A model generated the notes under the pieces. The model saw only the letters and a list, made by a program, of their open reading frames with translations. It was not told the origin of the DNA and searched no databases. A stretch of 64,000 nt of DNA from Acanthococcus lagerstroemiae (Eukaryota > Arthropoda > Insecta > Hemiptera > Eriococcidae): the NCBI GenBank assembly GCA_031841125.1, contig CM063110.1, forward strand, positions 35,293,214 through 35,357,213, read 5' to 3'. Below, piece by piece: positions 1 through 11,651 of the stretch (the stretch's first letter is position 1; every line of letters starts with the position of its first letter). The position numbers and the translations under genes are program-made.

Positions 1-163
1 TGACTCGTGTGAGAAATCGCACGATCACGAGAATCTTTTTCGCAAATGTATTACACGATATTTCTTTTTAACAACTACATAAAAAGTACACGATTTTGAG
101 CACCTTCAAATCGTGTGAGGAAGTAACTATGACTTTCTATTGAACCGAAACACTATTGCAGAT
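1..163. other. Unannotated edge sequence
   Basis: AT-rich sequence with a recurring short 'tcgtgtgag' word near both ends of the stretch. I see no gene or element boundary here. Confidence 0.4.
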
Positions 164-291
164 TAGTGATGGCAATAGTTTGAAAATTTTTGCTGTCGAT
201 AATATTGATATTTCTCATTTCAATATCAATACTGGCTCGATATTTTTGAATATCGATATTTCGATATTCTATTGATGTTTTGCCATCACTA
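164..291. repeat. Short palindromic MITE-like unit, copy 1
   Basis: The unit starts tagtgatggca and ends tgccatcacta, an 11-bp perfect terminal inverted repeat. The 128-bp interior is rich in ATCGATA words and has no coding capacity. A diverged second unit follows immediately at 301-434. The form fits a miniature inverted-repeat element, but no target duplication could be identified, so the superfamily is left open. Confidence 0.6.
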
Positions 292-300
292 TTTGTCTCC

Positions 301-434
301 AGTGATAGCGATATTTGAAAATTTCTGCTATCAATAATGATCGATAATATCGATATTTTTCATTCTAATATCGAATTAGTTTGATTTTTATGAATATCGA
401 TATTTTCATATTCCATCGATATTTTATCACCACT
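301..434. repeat. Short palindromic MITE-like unit, copy 2
   Basis: A diverged relative of the unit at 164-291, in the same orientation. It begins agtgatagcgat and ends atcaccact, with one extra base in the right repeat. It has the same ATCGATA-rich interior. The two units lie nearly head to tail, as if one inserted beside the other or the pair was duplicated. Confidence 0.55.
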
Positions 435-2772
435 ACTGCTGCAGCATGTAAATAGACTTACTGACGGCTCGTGTGTATAGGTTTGATTGGTTTGTGATAA
501 ATGTTTTTTACTTTTTCGGGGACTAACTTCTTCGAACCAGTGGGAGAAATGCGAGCTCTTTATACTCACTGTAACTTCTCCTTCTGGAGTTGGAGAATGT
601 AAAAGGTTCTTGCACTCAGTGGGAGAAGTTGGCGGCGCTTACCTCAAAGCGAGTTTTAGTTCTATTTTTTGGGCGAAAAATCGCGTTTTTTTTGTGTCAG
701 TTAAAAAAAAAAGAGCTCCTTGTGCACATCGTACGATACATTTTTTTCCAACGAATGCCTAAAACTAGCGATTTTAAATACATTTCAGCTCATAAATTAT
801 GGTACTTTACATAAAATCATGATAGTTCTACATGAGTGGTTACTTTATATATGTACGATATGTTAATTTAATAAAGTTATCGCACAAGTGTGCGGAAAAG
901 GTAGCGCTTTAAAATAATTTGCTTTTCACACACTCACTTTTTTTTCGCATGCTCATTATTTTTTCACGTTTTTTCGGAACTGTTTACTGAAGATTCACGT
1001 TTCGCGCCTGTTGTGCGCGCGAAAAATCGTATTTTTCATGCATCAGTCTGAAAACATCTTCCTTACGTCATGTAACTTTGCTTAGTTTTCCAGTGCTCTC
1101 TTTTGCCCTTGTATGAGTTTTAACAAGACATATTTTAAAATAAAACTAATCCCTCTCTAAAATAGAACGAATCACTCCAGCTGGGTTCAGGCCTGAGATG
1201 ACCAGTTAATCTCGACAGCAGTAACTGAAAATTCAACTATAACGAAATAGACATTTGTGCAGCGTAGTTTTGAAATCAGAATCGATGGACCGAATCGAAT
1301 ACCCTTTGTATTGACCCTTCATTGTTACCTTTTTTTTTACTGTCTCGTTTCTATAAGGGCGCTGTCTGCTGGCTTGCCTCTCTCTACTGTTTTATGTTAA
1401 GCCGATGCTTTATTCTTTAAAGAAGACTTTGAATTCAGCTCAATCAAAAGCAGATTTAGTCTGTGTCGTCGAAATAACGTAATTTATCTCAGAGGGTGTC
1501 GGCGAAGAGTTCGTTCTGAAAGAAAAAGTATAGATACAGAACAGTGTACTTTGTGTTTTCAAAAGTTACGGAGGCTCGGCAATATCGGAAGTAAAAAGGA
1601 CGATTGTATTAGGAATGCTGTGTAGAAAGCGGAAGCACCCTGTATTGTCAACCTCGAAATAAAAACTCATCAAATATTTATTTTTTTTTTCTTTTTCCTT
1701 TCTTCATTTGCCAAGAAAATGTAGGAATTATTGCTTTTTCAGGAAATGACACATTCCCTTAAGCCTATTTAATAAATTTTAAACGAGTGGAAAAGAGGAA
1801 AAAGTGAAGTATCAGGCCTATCGATTTTCACTTTTTCGTTGAAAAAGAAAATAGTTCATGTCTTGAAGTTTATTTTTTTATTTTTACGTTAGTTCGAAGT
1901 CGGCACTACCTGTGAGCTCTGTGCATCATTCATTTGCTTCAGCAATTCACTTATCGTTCATTAAATGTAACAAAGTTATACATAACTCAAAAATCATGAT
2001 TTTTCTGTAGGTTTGAAAATTTGGTTGATTGTAATTTTGAATGAAAAGTTTTCATTACTTTCCTGCGTATTAGGTTGAAATTCGTAATTTGTAAATAGAA
2101 AAGTGTGTTTTAGTTTTACTGGCGGGGTGATTTTCCCATTCGAATGATTGTAACATCGACTTATGGCTCTTTTGCCACAAAACATAAATTTACAGTGCAT
2201 CCTATCTTAAATTATGAGGTTGTCAACTGTGAAATAAGTATATTTTTGTGATGGATTCATGTCCATGGTCTACAGAAGTTAAAATCATGACAGTTTTAAA
2301 ATTAGGTGATTGATTCATGCTCGTGGTCCGAGTTGAGATCAAATTTTCGATAGAAAATGAAATGAACTTCGTGACTAATTCGTATGTCATGAAAAGTAAC
2401 ATTTCCTAAATTTTTATTCTCATGTATTGGGCATAATACAAGAAATTATACTACTATGAAGCACTGTGGATCAATAAACCTAGAGAAATTTCATTAATTT
2501 TCTTCACGGTTGATTTTTGGTGAACACCAGTTTACAGTTCTCTCCCTAAGCAGGTTTCCTTTGACCAGGAGCTAGAATTTACTTATTCATACGAGATTCA
2601 CATTCTTGTCTAGTGTTTCTCAGCGTCTTTGCAATATTCATTCTCTAGTTTTATTCGTTTCTTTTGTGTTCAACACCTTTTTTAGAGGGCCTCACAATGG
2701 AAACATCTTGTCCTGATGCGTATTACTCGAATTTGAAGTATTATGTTGCGTAGATGAGAAAGCAGGTGATGT
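435..2772. other. No gene recognised
   Basis: About 2.3 kb of AT-rich DNA with scattered open frames of 61-91 codons that match no family I recognise. Positions 550-640 contain a short repeated 'agtgggagaa' word. I see no element ends. Confidence 0.4.
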
Positions 2773-3090
2773 CAGGGGCGACGTGAGGTCTTTGGGGGCC
2801 CAAGCAGTCACAAATAATGTACAAGGGGCCCATACTTCTTCCGAAACAGAATTAGCTAAAATCGAAAAATAATCCACAAAAGGTTTTTTTTTGCGCCAAC
2901 ACGCGAAATAAGTTAGATAAAATCCTCAATCCATCATTTTTAATTGTATAGGCCTGTTTGTATTGATAAACTCAACATTAGCTAGACATTTCATAAAAGA
3001 AAAGTCATAGGTACTTAGGCCTATTCGCCTATATATATATTGACGAAAATAAAACATTATAAGATAACCAAAACAATTTAATAATAATTA

Positions 3091-4306
3091 TTAGTTTTTA
3101 ACAATTGTGAAGTATGAAGATGCATAGATAATATCATTTTGAAAATCATGACCCAGATAATTCACTTTTTTACCCGCGTCAAAACGGGTAACATGTCCAC
3201 GCATAATAGGATCAAATTTTGCCAAGAGGAAGCAAAGGTTAATGAAATTTCCTCTACTTTCAAATAATAAATTTTCGCGATGACCACGCAGTGGTAAATT
3301 ATGAGAGGCCAAGTACTCAATAATTGTTATTAGTCTTTCTATAACCTGCCGCCAATAAAGTTTCTTGTTCATTAGCCCATTTTGCTGATGGTCATCCATC
3401 GTTTTATAGAGTTCAAGATTCTTCTCTAATTCAAGGGGGTCTGGTTGGCCGAGTGGATAGTGCGCTGGTTTCGGAATCCGGAGGTCCCGGGTTCGAGCCC
3501 ACGTAGCAACTTGCTACATTTCGACCTGGGTCGGTTTTTTGGCTAGAATAAAAGAGTGCTAAGCAGCCCTAACAGCTTTCCCGGAAGTTCCTGAGGTAAT
3601 GCTCGAAAGGGTGGATTCCAGGGCTTGAGTTGAGAGTAAAATTAGAAAAGAGAACCTTAAGAGGCTCTTCCACACTCTTCTCTAATTCAAGTCAATCAAA
3701 CACACGAGAACGATGATTGGACGAATTTTCATGATCCTTCAATCTCTGAGCTATATTTTTTCAATCAGCAATTTCATCAGTCCTATCCAAACCAGAAGGA
3801 GTATTCTTCGAGAAAATTCTACTAGTAAAACGTAGAACACGTCCAGTTTTTGGGAATAAATTAACCAACGTCGATTTTGCATTTCACTTACGCAATTTTT
3901 TATTGTAATAATGATTAGAAAATCGTTCATGTGGTAGTCTTTCATGTGCACCTGCTGCGGACCAAATCGAACGAATTCACTTACATCTTTCGGATTTTAA
4001 ATATTCCAATCTGCTGAGTCGGATAAATCTAAAATAATGGAAGTTGAAGTAGAACGGTATTCATTGGGAGAATCAGAACCTGGACCACTTACGATTGAAC
4101 TTTTAGATTCACTAAAATCCAAAGTGGGTGACAAGTTTTCATCGTCCACAGGGTTAGAGTCTGGTTCTGGATTCGAATCTTACACCTCTATAGTAGTCAT
4201 ACCTAGATTTGTACATTCAGAAGAGGATGGCTTTGATGATGGTGTACGAGTAGGTGGATCATTAGCTGTAGAAGATAATCGCTCTGGTTCTGGTGATGCT
4301 CTGTAG
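3091..4306 (-). pseudogene. hAT (ZMYM1/TTF-type) transposase remnant
   Basis: Read on the minus strand, the 5' part (about 4306-4020) encodes a Ser/Pro/Glu-rich leader. It is followed by a segment with GPQQVHMKDY, then RRWLIYSQK, which resembles the TTF-type zinc-finger start of ZMYM1-like hAT transposases. The usual cysteines are mostly lost. Near 3690-3770 another frame carries a KNIAQRLKDHENSSNH segment typical of the end of that domain, with a Trp codon changed to TGA. After the SINE, 3399-3091 encodes YWRQVIERLITIIEYLA, LPLRGHRE and GNFINL, the DUF4371-type core. Several stops and frameshifts separate these blocks, so the gene is dead. The transposase normally cuts and joins DNA at the element's inverted repeats. 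Confidence 0.75.
3436..3675 (+). mobile_element. tRNA-derived SINE, full-length copy 1
   Basis: The head resembles a class II (Leu/Ser-like) tRNA, with an A box tggccgagtgga at 3446-3457 and a B box ggttcgagccc at 3490-3500. A body follows that is shared with 31079-31291. The conserved 3' part contains gctcgaaagggtgga and ends in an A-rich stretch near aaaattagaaaag. The insertion is flanked by a 16-bp perfect direct repeat, tcttctctaattcaag, at 3420-3435 and 3676-3691. About 24 extra bases lie between the conserved 3' end and the right duplication. Transcription would be from the internal Pol III promoter. Mobilisation would depend on an unknown LINE partner. Confidence 0.85.
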
Positions 4307-4898
4307 TTGGATAATTAACGACAGGAAGGGTGTACTTTAATATCGATCCCTGCCAATGCAAAGAAGAAGAATAAAGGAAAGGTGAAAAGTTGAGGAAAGA
4401 CGAGAGAAATAGAGGATACAGGATAATCGTATCAGAGATCAGACATAAACACTATACAAGAAAAAAAGGTCAAGCACTCAGGAATAAGAAGAAACAAAAA
4501 ATTGTAAAATCCAACTTATAGGCCTAAGTAAGTTTTATTAACTTTTTTTAAAAATATGTACGTGGAATGCGAGAAGACGAAATCGGAAGACCAAAAACAG
4601 AACGATCTAGGAAATTGGGAAAAAAAATTATTTTCGAGTGCTGGAGCTAGGTTACGACCTACAAGACTAGAACTCATCTTTTTTCGTCACACAGTGACTA
4701 GAGAGGATTTTAGGTTAGTTCGACTTGATATTCACTCGGAACAGCCACGCCACTCTATGCAAAACTTAAAACATTAATAGCCGTAAAAGTGTGATCGCGA
4801 GTAGCCGGTAGAAGGGTTTCGCTTTAATCATTTTTTTCTGGACAAATACGGGGGCCCGAGACGACCACTTCGCTCGCCTTACCCTCACGCCGCCCCTG

Positions 4899-7683
4899 AT
4901 ATGATATACTTACAGTTGACTTGTTGCTGGAAGGACACGACTTCTCTGCATTTACAAATGCATTAATTACTGGTTTATGGTTCCAGATATTCGCAGAGTA
5001 AACATAGTTATGGAATTAGGAGTATCAGTTCCTAGTTAGTTCTGCGGGTTTTCCCGAATTTGTACAAGAGAGAGACGTGTTTAGTCCAGACCGCAGCAAG
5101 GGCATTCAAAATCGAAAAACAAGAGCGAGTAGAAAAAGCGGATGTATTGATTGATAGGTAGTAAAGGCAGATTTTAATGCGAGTGCTAAAAGATATAAAC
5201 CTTGAGTGAACTACTGAACTTCACCTGAGCTACCAAACAAAACCGAACACTAAACTGTTGTCTTAGTACGCCGATCGAGGTAGGAAAAAGAAGAATGAGT
5301 GCCAAGAGAATAATAATAAGAAGAAGAATTTGGCATTGAAAAGGTCATGTACCGGATGTATAGAAATGCAGGAGACAAAAGACGTTTATGGGATGTTTGC
5401 ATCATGCTATACAGGAAGTTATCAGGCAGGACGATTTATACAGAAATATACATTCCCAAAGTGAGGGTCCTTTCAGTTCAAAATTGACTATGCAAAAGGC
5501 TGCTAGTCTGATGCTCATCGGTAAAGTTGGATTTTTTCCTATGCCCTTTTCGCTCATAGTCATCTCCAATCCACTTTTGATTCGTATCTGATCAAGATTT
5601 AACAAGGCAGTGAGCGGACGTCTGCTGACAGGGCTCTTTTTCTAAAATGGTCCTTCTTTATGCCTCCCGACTACTAGGAAAACAAAAAAAAAACTGACTC
5701 AATTTTATATGTCTGTTGGGCTGGATTAACGCTATTTGACCTTATTCTTAGGGACCTCTACCAGATGTGTAACAGATTTTTTGAACACGAGAGGCTGTCA
5801 GCAAAATCATTCGATGTTCCTTTGGATTGTCTCATCTTTCTTCTGTCAGAATTGTGCCACTTTCGATACTTTTTTGCGCGCAAGTGATCCCGAGCTAAAT
5901 CATATTTGAACTCTTTTTGTATCGTTTGACCATCTTCGTGGAGACCCAGCCAAAGTAGTGACGTTTTTGCTCATAACATCCGTAAATCAAATCGTTTGAC
6001 TTTTTCGCTGGAGGAATTGGTATAAAAATCGGTTTGACTTTTTTTTTTCTTTTTTTTTTTTAAACCTTAAACGTGATAAGGCTGCTGAGTCTCCAGTATC
6101 TCCCAGGTACTGTTTATTTGTTAAACTATTTCTACCCTTCATGTTTGGAAGCTCAGTTTCTATCTTATTGCAGTACTTCCATTTTCATAAAGTGCAAACG
6201 GCGAGGTGTAAGATTTCGGTTATGAAATGTTTTGTTCATAGATGGTGGGTATCATTCCTACAAACATGAGCAATTTTTAAAACTTGTCTATTGCTGGAAG
6301 TTCAAGTGTAAGTTTAGAGCGGTACGTAAAAAGGAAAATGTGGTGAAGCTCAACTTTCAGCATTCAGCTTTACTTTAGTTTTTAACCGTCGAGCTTTTCG
6401 TGTTTTGTAATTATTGGGAGAAAGTTAGCGTCGAAAAAATTAGCGCTTCCACCTTTAAAGCGCCTCCGTTAACTTTTAGGTCATATTTCAGGAAGCTACC
6501 AACCGTTGTGTGGCGAAAGTTTAGCTTTACAGCAAACTTTCTTTTACGTAGAATCGAGGAAATTGCGCTGATTTTTCGATTCATTTGTCTTTAGAACAAG
6601 GGGAATTCGAAGGAGAAAAATTATATTCAAACTAGTTATTATCAATACAACTATAGCGAGCTATTTTTTCTCTCTCTAGAATTTTCACGAACATCTAAAA
6701 GCAGAGTTAAAATATTTGTACGTAGATTAAATCGGCAGTTACATTGGTTCTGGAAAGCAGTTGCGTGTTTATTACCTACTTTTCTTATTTCTATTTTATA
6801 AATTACCGAACCGTTTTACCTCTGGGGTACGTGTAATCAACCGGTGTTTGGTTTTTACCGTCTATTTTTAGTTTTCCTGAACGGATCCGATAACTGTTTA
6901 TATTTCAGGAAGTTTGTCAACCGCAGATAGGTATCGCAAATTAAAACTGTGTATGGTAAAGGTTCGCGATGGAGGTAAAATTGTAAATGAAAAAACTGAA
7001 AATTTATCAAAATATTTTATGTGCTTTGCCTGCTTTGCCTTGGTTCTTATTCATTATATTCGAATAAGAAGTGTGCACAGCGTAAATGCTCGAGGAGGCG
7101 AAGTTCATTAATAATACTTGAGCTTACGTATAACTTTATGCATGAGAAATCCTATAGGCTTATGAACTACTTATAGTGACGTTCATGAATTTTGGCTTTG
7201 TTCTCTGCATGGTACTTAACACTCGAAAGCGTTCATGCTTCGGCATATCACCTCGTTCTAAACTAATTTTCTCATGAGAAAATACGAGTAAAATTTCCTA
7301 ATGGCAGACACTTCCCAATAACGGACATTCTATCACCTATGGCAAGTTCCACTCAAGTGCATTTATGTAAATAATACTTCCATACATACATCCCTCTTGT
7401 TAAACAATTTTATCATTTTGAAATTTCGTTTTTCATTTCATATTTTCCGTAGAGAAAAATGTGAAATTTCTGAGCACGAGCTACTTACAGTAGAGGACGT
7501 TGGATAAGGCGGTAATTTCAAATACGTATTGGTTTTAGGAAAACATCGGACGAAAATAAAGCACATAATAGAAAAATAATTTAATGCCGAGGAAGTGAAG
7601 ACTCGAAGAGTTTCAACCTATTTGAAAATATCTGACAAATTTTTATTCAGTCTTAGATAGTTTCAAGAAAAGCCTGCCAGAGT
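4899..7683. other. No gene recognised
   Basis: AT-rich sequence without a recognisable gene. A 73-bp segment at 5369-5441 is similar to 51134-51209 in the same orientation. Poly-T runs occur near 6042-6062. Open frames here are short and unrecognised. Confidence 0.4.
5369..5441 (+). repeat. Dispersed repeat segment shared with 51134-51209
   Basis: Both copies share gacaaaagacgtt-like and caggcaggacgatttata words over about 73 bp, at roughly three-quarters identity by eye. Boundaries and class are unknown. Confidence 0.5.
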
Positions 7684-8520
7684 GTTGAAGAGCCTTGAAT
7701 AACACTACCCAACAGCCAAAAAACCGCAAGAACGAGAGTAGCCGATTCTAGAAGTATTTTTCACGCTGAATTCAATGCCGCTTTTTGTTTTTCTTAATTA
7801 GCTCTCCTTTTCTCGTAAATTCATTCTGAATTATTTCCCGTAATTTCCCTCACGTGTTAGAAATATTAGTGAATGTGGCCACACTGCATGTATCACAAAA
7901 CAAACTCGCCAACACAGTGATGCGTGTGAACGTGTGTTTTGACGTTTTGATATCGAGACGATCTAAACAGTTTCAACTGATTCTAAGATTATATCATTAA
8001 CGATGAAGTGATGGAACAACAGTTTTGAGGAAGGCGATCTCTTCAGTGAAAAAATAACGCCTTTTCATTCCGGTATTACAGTTTATTGTTTCTTTTACGA
8101 AATGTAAGTGAACTAGATAAATGTGTTCCGACAATAAATTTGATGAATATGTATTCAATGCATGAGTATTCATGATAATCACAACGTTCGTTGTTGAATT
8201 GGAATAAAATACTTACGGAACACAGACGGACAGAGAACAACACGGAAGTTTTCTATTCAGTACCGTCGAAGACGAAGCTTATCGGTAATATCAGTTTAAT
8301 ACATACAACATCAGTGTCGCCACATAAAATAGAACAATTTCTCATAATACACTATTAAATTTCCCAGCAAACGTAAAAAATGATTAGCTAACTCAGCATT
8401 TTTAATATCATATTTGAATTCAGCGTGAAAAATACATTGAGAATCATCTATTTTCCTTCATGCGGTTTCCAAAAAATCTCAGTTTGTTGTGTAGTGTAAT
8501 CTAGGACACTGCCCTTGCCT
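7684..8520 (-). repeat. Dispersed repeat family, copy A
   Basis: This segment aligns, inverted, with 38890-40015. Inside it, gtatttttcacgctgaattcaa at 7758-7779 reappears as its reverse complement at 8411-8432, but similarity to copy B continues beyond both, so they are not the family's outer ends. Copy A has about 300 bp of interior sequence that copy B lacks. Copy B has an hAT insertion that copy A lacks. No coding domain was recognised. It is probably a non-autonomous DNA element, class unknown. Confidence 0.65.
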
Positions 8521-9056
8521 TAGGAGATCAATCTTTCCTCGAATAGAAAAGTTATTCTTTGGAAACATGTGCTTTTACAAGTCCCCCCCCCCCAAATGAA
8601 CCTTTTTCCGAGGAAATATTTTGTTTTTCTCGAAGTAATATTTATTATGCATGTAGAAGGCCTATCCCCGCGTGTCTCCATACTACACTGTACTTGACTA
8701 TAATAAAATCATGTTTTGCTTTTTTCGTGAAACAAATTGTTTGTTTCTAAAAAAATTTTACCCGAAACAATTTTCACTTGAAAATTTTTTCCCTCAAGAC
8801 ATTCTTCCCTTCTCCAAAAAATTATTATCATTATAATTTATAAATTTCTTTCTCTGATCAAATCCGTTTTATCTCTAAAACAAAAAAAAAGTAACTTTAT
8901 TCTGTAAAAACAATTTGAACAATAAAAAAAAATTGGTTTAAATATACATTTTCCCCACCCCAAAACATCTCTTTTAAGGAAATGTTCAAAAACAAATTTT
9001 CTTCGAAGACACTTTGCTTATGTACATCTTGAACTTAATAGTATATTACACATCCA

Positions 9057-9093
9057 GAGTCAAAAGTGAGTCACGTAAACTCACTTTTGGCTC
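9057..9093. repeat. Short hairpin
   Basis: The arms gagtcaaaagtgagt and actcacttttggctc pair over 15 positions with one mismatch, around a loop of about 7 nt. It lies just left of the element at 9115-9654. It could be a cruciform or a fragment of an inverted-repeat element. Confidence 0.6.
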
Positions 9094-9114
9094 TTGTTGT
9101 GGAAGATATTTTTT

Positions 9115-9654
9115 ATACTACTTGATCAGAAGCGGCAATGTTTTTCGCTGACATGATCTGTATATTTTTTTTAATCTATTTATTTATTTAAATTATAGAC
9201 AGGCGAGTTTTGTGAGCATCATTAATTCAAAAATTTAATTTGCTCAGTTAATTACTACGAAGTACAGTATCACAGTCTTGTCTTCAGTTTGTTCACGTGC
9301 ACAAACAGCATACACGGGTAGTGGCTAGCAAAAACGTAAAACAACTAACGGTAACAGCAGCTGTACTATGCTGTGAATATTTAAATGCGTTCTTAAGTCG
9401 CTATTTTTTAATTCGCTTTATGGCCGAGTGATTAGAGACGATCGCTCCATTTCAGTCAAATGTTTCAATGGACCGCGGGTTCGATTCCCCAATACAAAAT
9501 TACTGGCCCGCAATTTTTTCATATAAAAACGCTTTACATTGAGGGAAGTTTACTTTACATGCAGGTTTCGTTAGCACTCGATGCATGAATGATAGACGCT
9601 TCTTGTCGTCTGTAAAACACCAACGTGAACATTGCCTTTCTGATCAAGTAGTAT
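9115..9654. mobile_element. Inverted-repeat element carrying a tRNA-like sequence
   Basis: The left end starts atactacttgatcagaagcg. The right end, reverse complemented, starts atactacttgatcagaaagg, and the match continues into ggcaatgtt. The 540-bp interior has no coding domain but contains a tRNA-like segment at about 9415-9491. No convincing target duplication was found, so the superfamily is unknown. Confidence 0.65.
9415..9491 (+). other. tRNA-like (class II, Ser-like) sequence, probably a pseudogene or SINE head
   Basis: An A box tggccgagtgattag at 9421-9435 and a B box gggttcgattcccc at 9477-9490 are spaced as in a long-variable-arm tRNA. I could not form a complete acceptor stem, and the sequence lies inside an inverted-repeat element, so I do not call it a functional tRNA gene. 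Confidence 0.5.
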
Positions 9655-10369
9655 CCGAGTAAAAAATACATTATTGCCTCAGTTAACATTTTTTCTCGGA
9701 AAAACATCTTACTCCAATGAACTTTTTAGCTTTAGCTTCAAAACAAGTTTTTCAGAAGAAACATATTGTTTTAATAAGACAGAAATTTTTCTTTCCTTGA
9801 AGAAATATTTTTGTTTTGAAAAGACTATCCGTTTTTGAAAATGTTTTGTGTTTGAAGAATTTTTTAAAAAGCATGTTTTTGAAAAACTTTTTTTACAAAA
9901 GCATTGCTTTCCTTAAAATGTTTTCCTGCATAATTTCTCCTTTAAAATATTTTTTCCTTCAAAGGAAAAATAATTTAAAAAAACATTCGCTCAGAACATT
10001 TCTTTTTTTTTTGAAGAAGAAGAAGAAGAAAAATGAAAAAATCAATATTTCGCTAAAAATATTTCTTTTCTTTATGTTTATTTATTCATTTTTCAGCACG
10101 AGCAAGAGTATTTGAAGCGCTTATAAGATTGTGGTTTTTTATTTAGGTTTTGTGTTTCAAAAATTTCGTTTTTGTACATTAATAATAAATTTTAAACTGA
10201 GCATAAGAAATTTCTTTTTTCTTCGCACTTGTGTCATAGTTTATAAAGTTTTTCATCCGTTACACACAGGCCTACAATGCTCGGGGGAATGATTACGATA
10301 CTATCTATCACCGTTTTGCAAACTTGCGGTTACAAAGTGTGTGTCTACCGGTCCCGGAAGTTCCGGAAG

Positions 10370-10440
10370 GGAGGTCCCAAAGTTATTTCACAATTTTTAA
10401 GGAAAGTTCATTCACATTGTGAACTAACTTTTGGACCCCT
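10370..10440. repeat. 71-nt hairpin, pre-miRNA-like in size
   Basis: The arms at 10370-10394 and 10416-10440 match at 21 of 25 positions around a 21-nt loop. The size and shape would suit a small RNA precursor. A tiny foldback MITE is equally possible. There is no evidence of expression. Confidence 0.45.
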
Positions 10441-11651
10441 TTAAGCCTTAAACATTTGCGTGCTGTTAATTTGTCAGCATTTTCTTCTACTAGACTACCA
10501 TTAGCGTAGATAGTGGAGGGGGCTTACTCCGTTCAAATTTTTGAAAAGCCCACCATATTTTCGGTGACAAAAAAATAGAAAGAGGGAGGTTAGATGATTG
10601 ATACTATGAGATAAGAATTATTTGTGGGGTTGAGGTTATATTCGTATTTGCGCTTATGTTTGATTGTCCTTACAACACGAATTGATATGTAGATGAATAA
10701 ACTAGATGGGATAGGTAATGAAGCAATTATTGCTATTGGTAATCATAAATTTAAAGGAAATTGAGATCTTTATAATACAATTAAAAAATCTTTAAAATTA
10801 ATATAAAAATTTAAATTTATTAATAAATTGATTAAAAAATAATATTATTATTATTAAATCACCAAATCAATTATCTCTTACTCCGCCACTGGCCCATTTT
10901 CCCCCTCTATCTCTTATTTCTCTCTGTCTCTTTGTATGCATCTCTCTATCTCTTCCTCCCTCCCTCAATACTAAATTATCAGAATATCACTGTGGACGCG
11001 TTTTAGTAATAATAGGCAATTTCTTGTTCCTCGAGATTGTTGGCTATTAACACGAAAACGGGACCTATGTTAGGATAAATTATTTCAGGATTTTGTCGGG
11101 AACTTGTAGAGAAGACTTACAGCGCAACATTTTAAGACCAAGAGTGAGTTTCTGGCCTTAATAGATGGCCCAATATAGGTACCTACAAGCAGTTGAAGTT
11201 TGCAGGGACAAAACTGTCATTTCGAGAAAAACAGGTTTGAACTTTATGACTAGGGCAATACAATTAAAAATCGATTTCACGGCTTCTACCCAATCGATTC
11301 AGCTGAAAGTTAGCTACAATGATTCCAAAAGACAGATGAAGCAATCCTGAAAGGTCCATACAACATCCATATGTTGGTTGTTGAGTTACTGCAATTTGAA
11401 GGTGGAGATGTCTGCAAGTGAATGCTTCAGATTGTGATGTAACAAAAACTGGTTTTCCAGTCGTGACCACTTCCAGAAAAATAAATAACGGACAAGAAAC
11501 GAATCTGTATTGCTGTAAAATAATCGGACACGTAAATGAAAAACACGTAGCTACAATATATGTAATACTAAAACTAGTATAAGCAATATCAGCTTCATTA
11601 ACAAAAGAGCACGTATGACGAACTTCTGACTCTTCCTCTATTGCACAAAGG
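10441..11651. other. No gene recognised
   Basis: AT-rich DNA with a CT-rich run at about 10880-10970. A minus-strand frame at 11264-11692 (142 codons) matches no family I recognise, and it extends into the hAT MITE that starts at 11652. Confidence 0.4.

Larger units (their letters stand above)
2773..4898 (-). mobile_element. hAT-type DNA transposon, internally deleted and SINE-interrupted
   Basis: The termini form an inverted repeat: the left end reads caggggcgacgtgagg, and the reverse complement of the right end starts caggggcggcgtgagg. hAT ends typically start CAGGG. A decayed minus-strand transposase occupies 3091-4306 and looks like the ZMYM1/TTF-type zinc-finger hAT group. The catalytic and dimerisation parts are missing, which implies an internal deletion. 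I found no clear 8-bp target duplication. A SINE sits inside the transposase at 3436-3675. Confidence 0.7.
8560..10210. repeat. Degenerate quasi-tandem T/A-rich array, interrupted
   Basis: Sequence on both sides of the element at 9115-9654 has the same texture. Poorly conserved units of about 30-40 bp contain words like gaaaacattttt, tttgaagaa and ttttccttgaag. A 99-codon frame at 9816-10115 lies entirely in this low-complexity sequence and is not a gene. The array seems to have been one block before the insertion. Confidence 0.5.

Noticed and set aside
3436..3510. Functional tRNA gene
   Set aside because: The tRNA-like head continues into a body shared with another locus and is flanked by a target duplication, so it is a SINE. 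The acceptor stem is not complete.
4037..4306. 89-codon plus-strand Ser/Gly-rich frame
   Set aside because: It is antisense to the leader of the hAT transposase, whose minus-strand reading continues into recognisable domain sequence.
9816..10115. 99-codon Lys/Phe-rich frame
   Set aside because: It lies wholly within a low-complexity quasi-tandem array.
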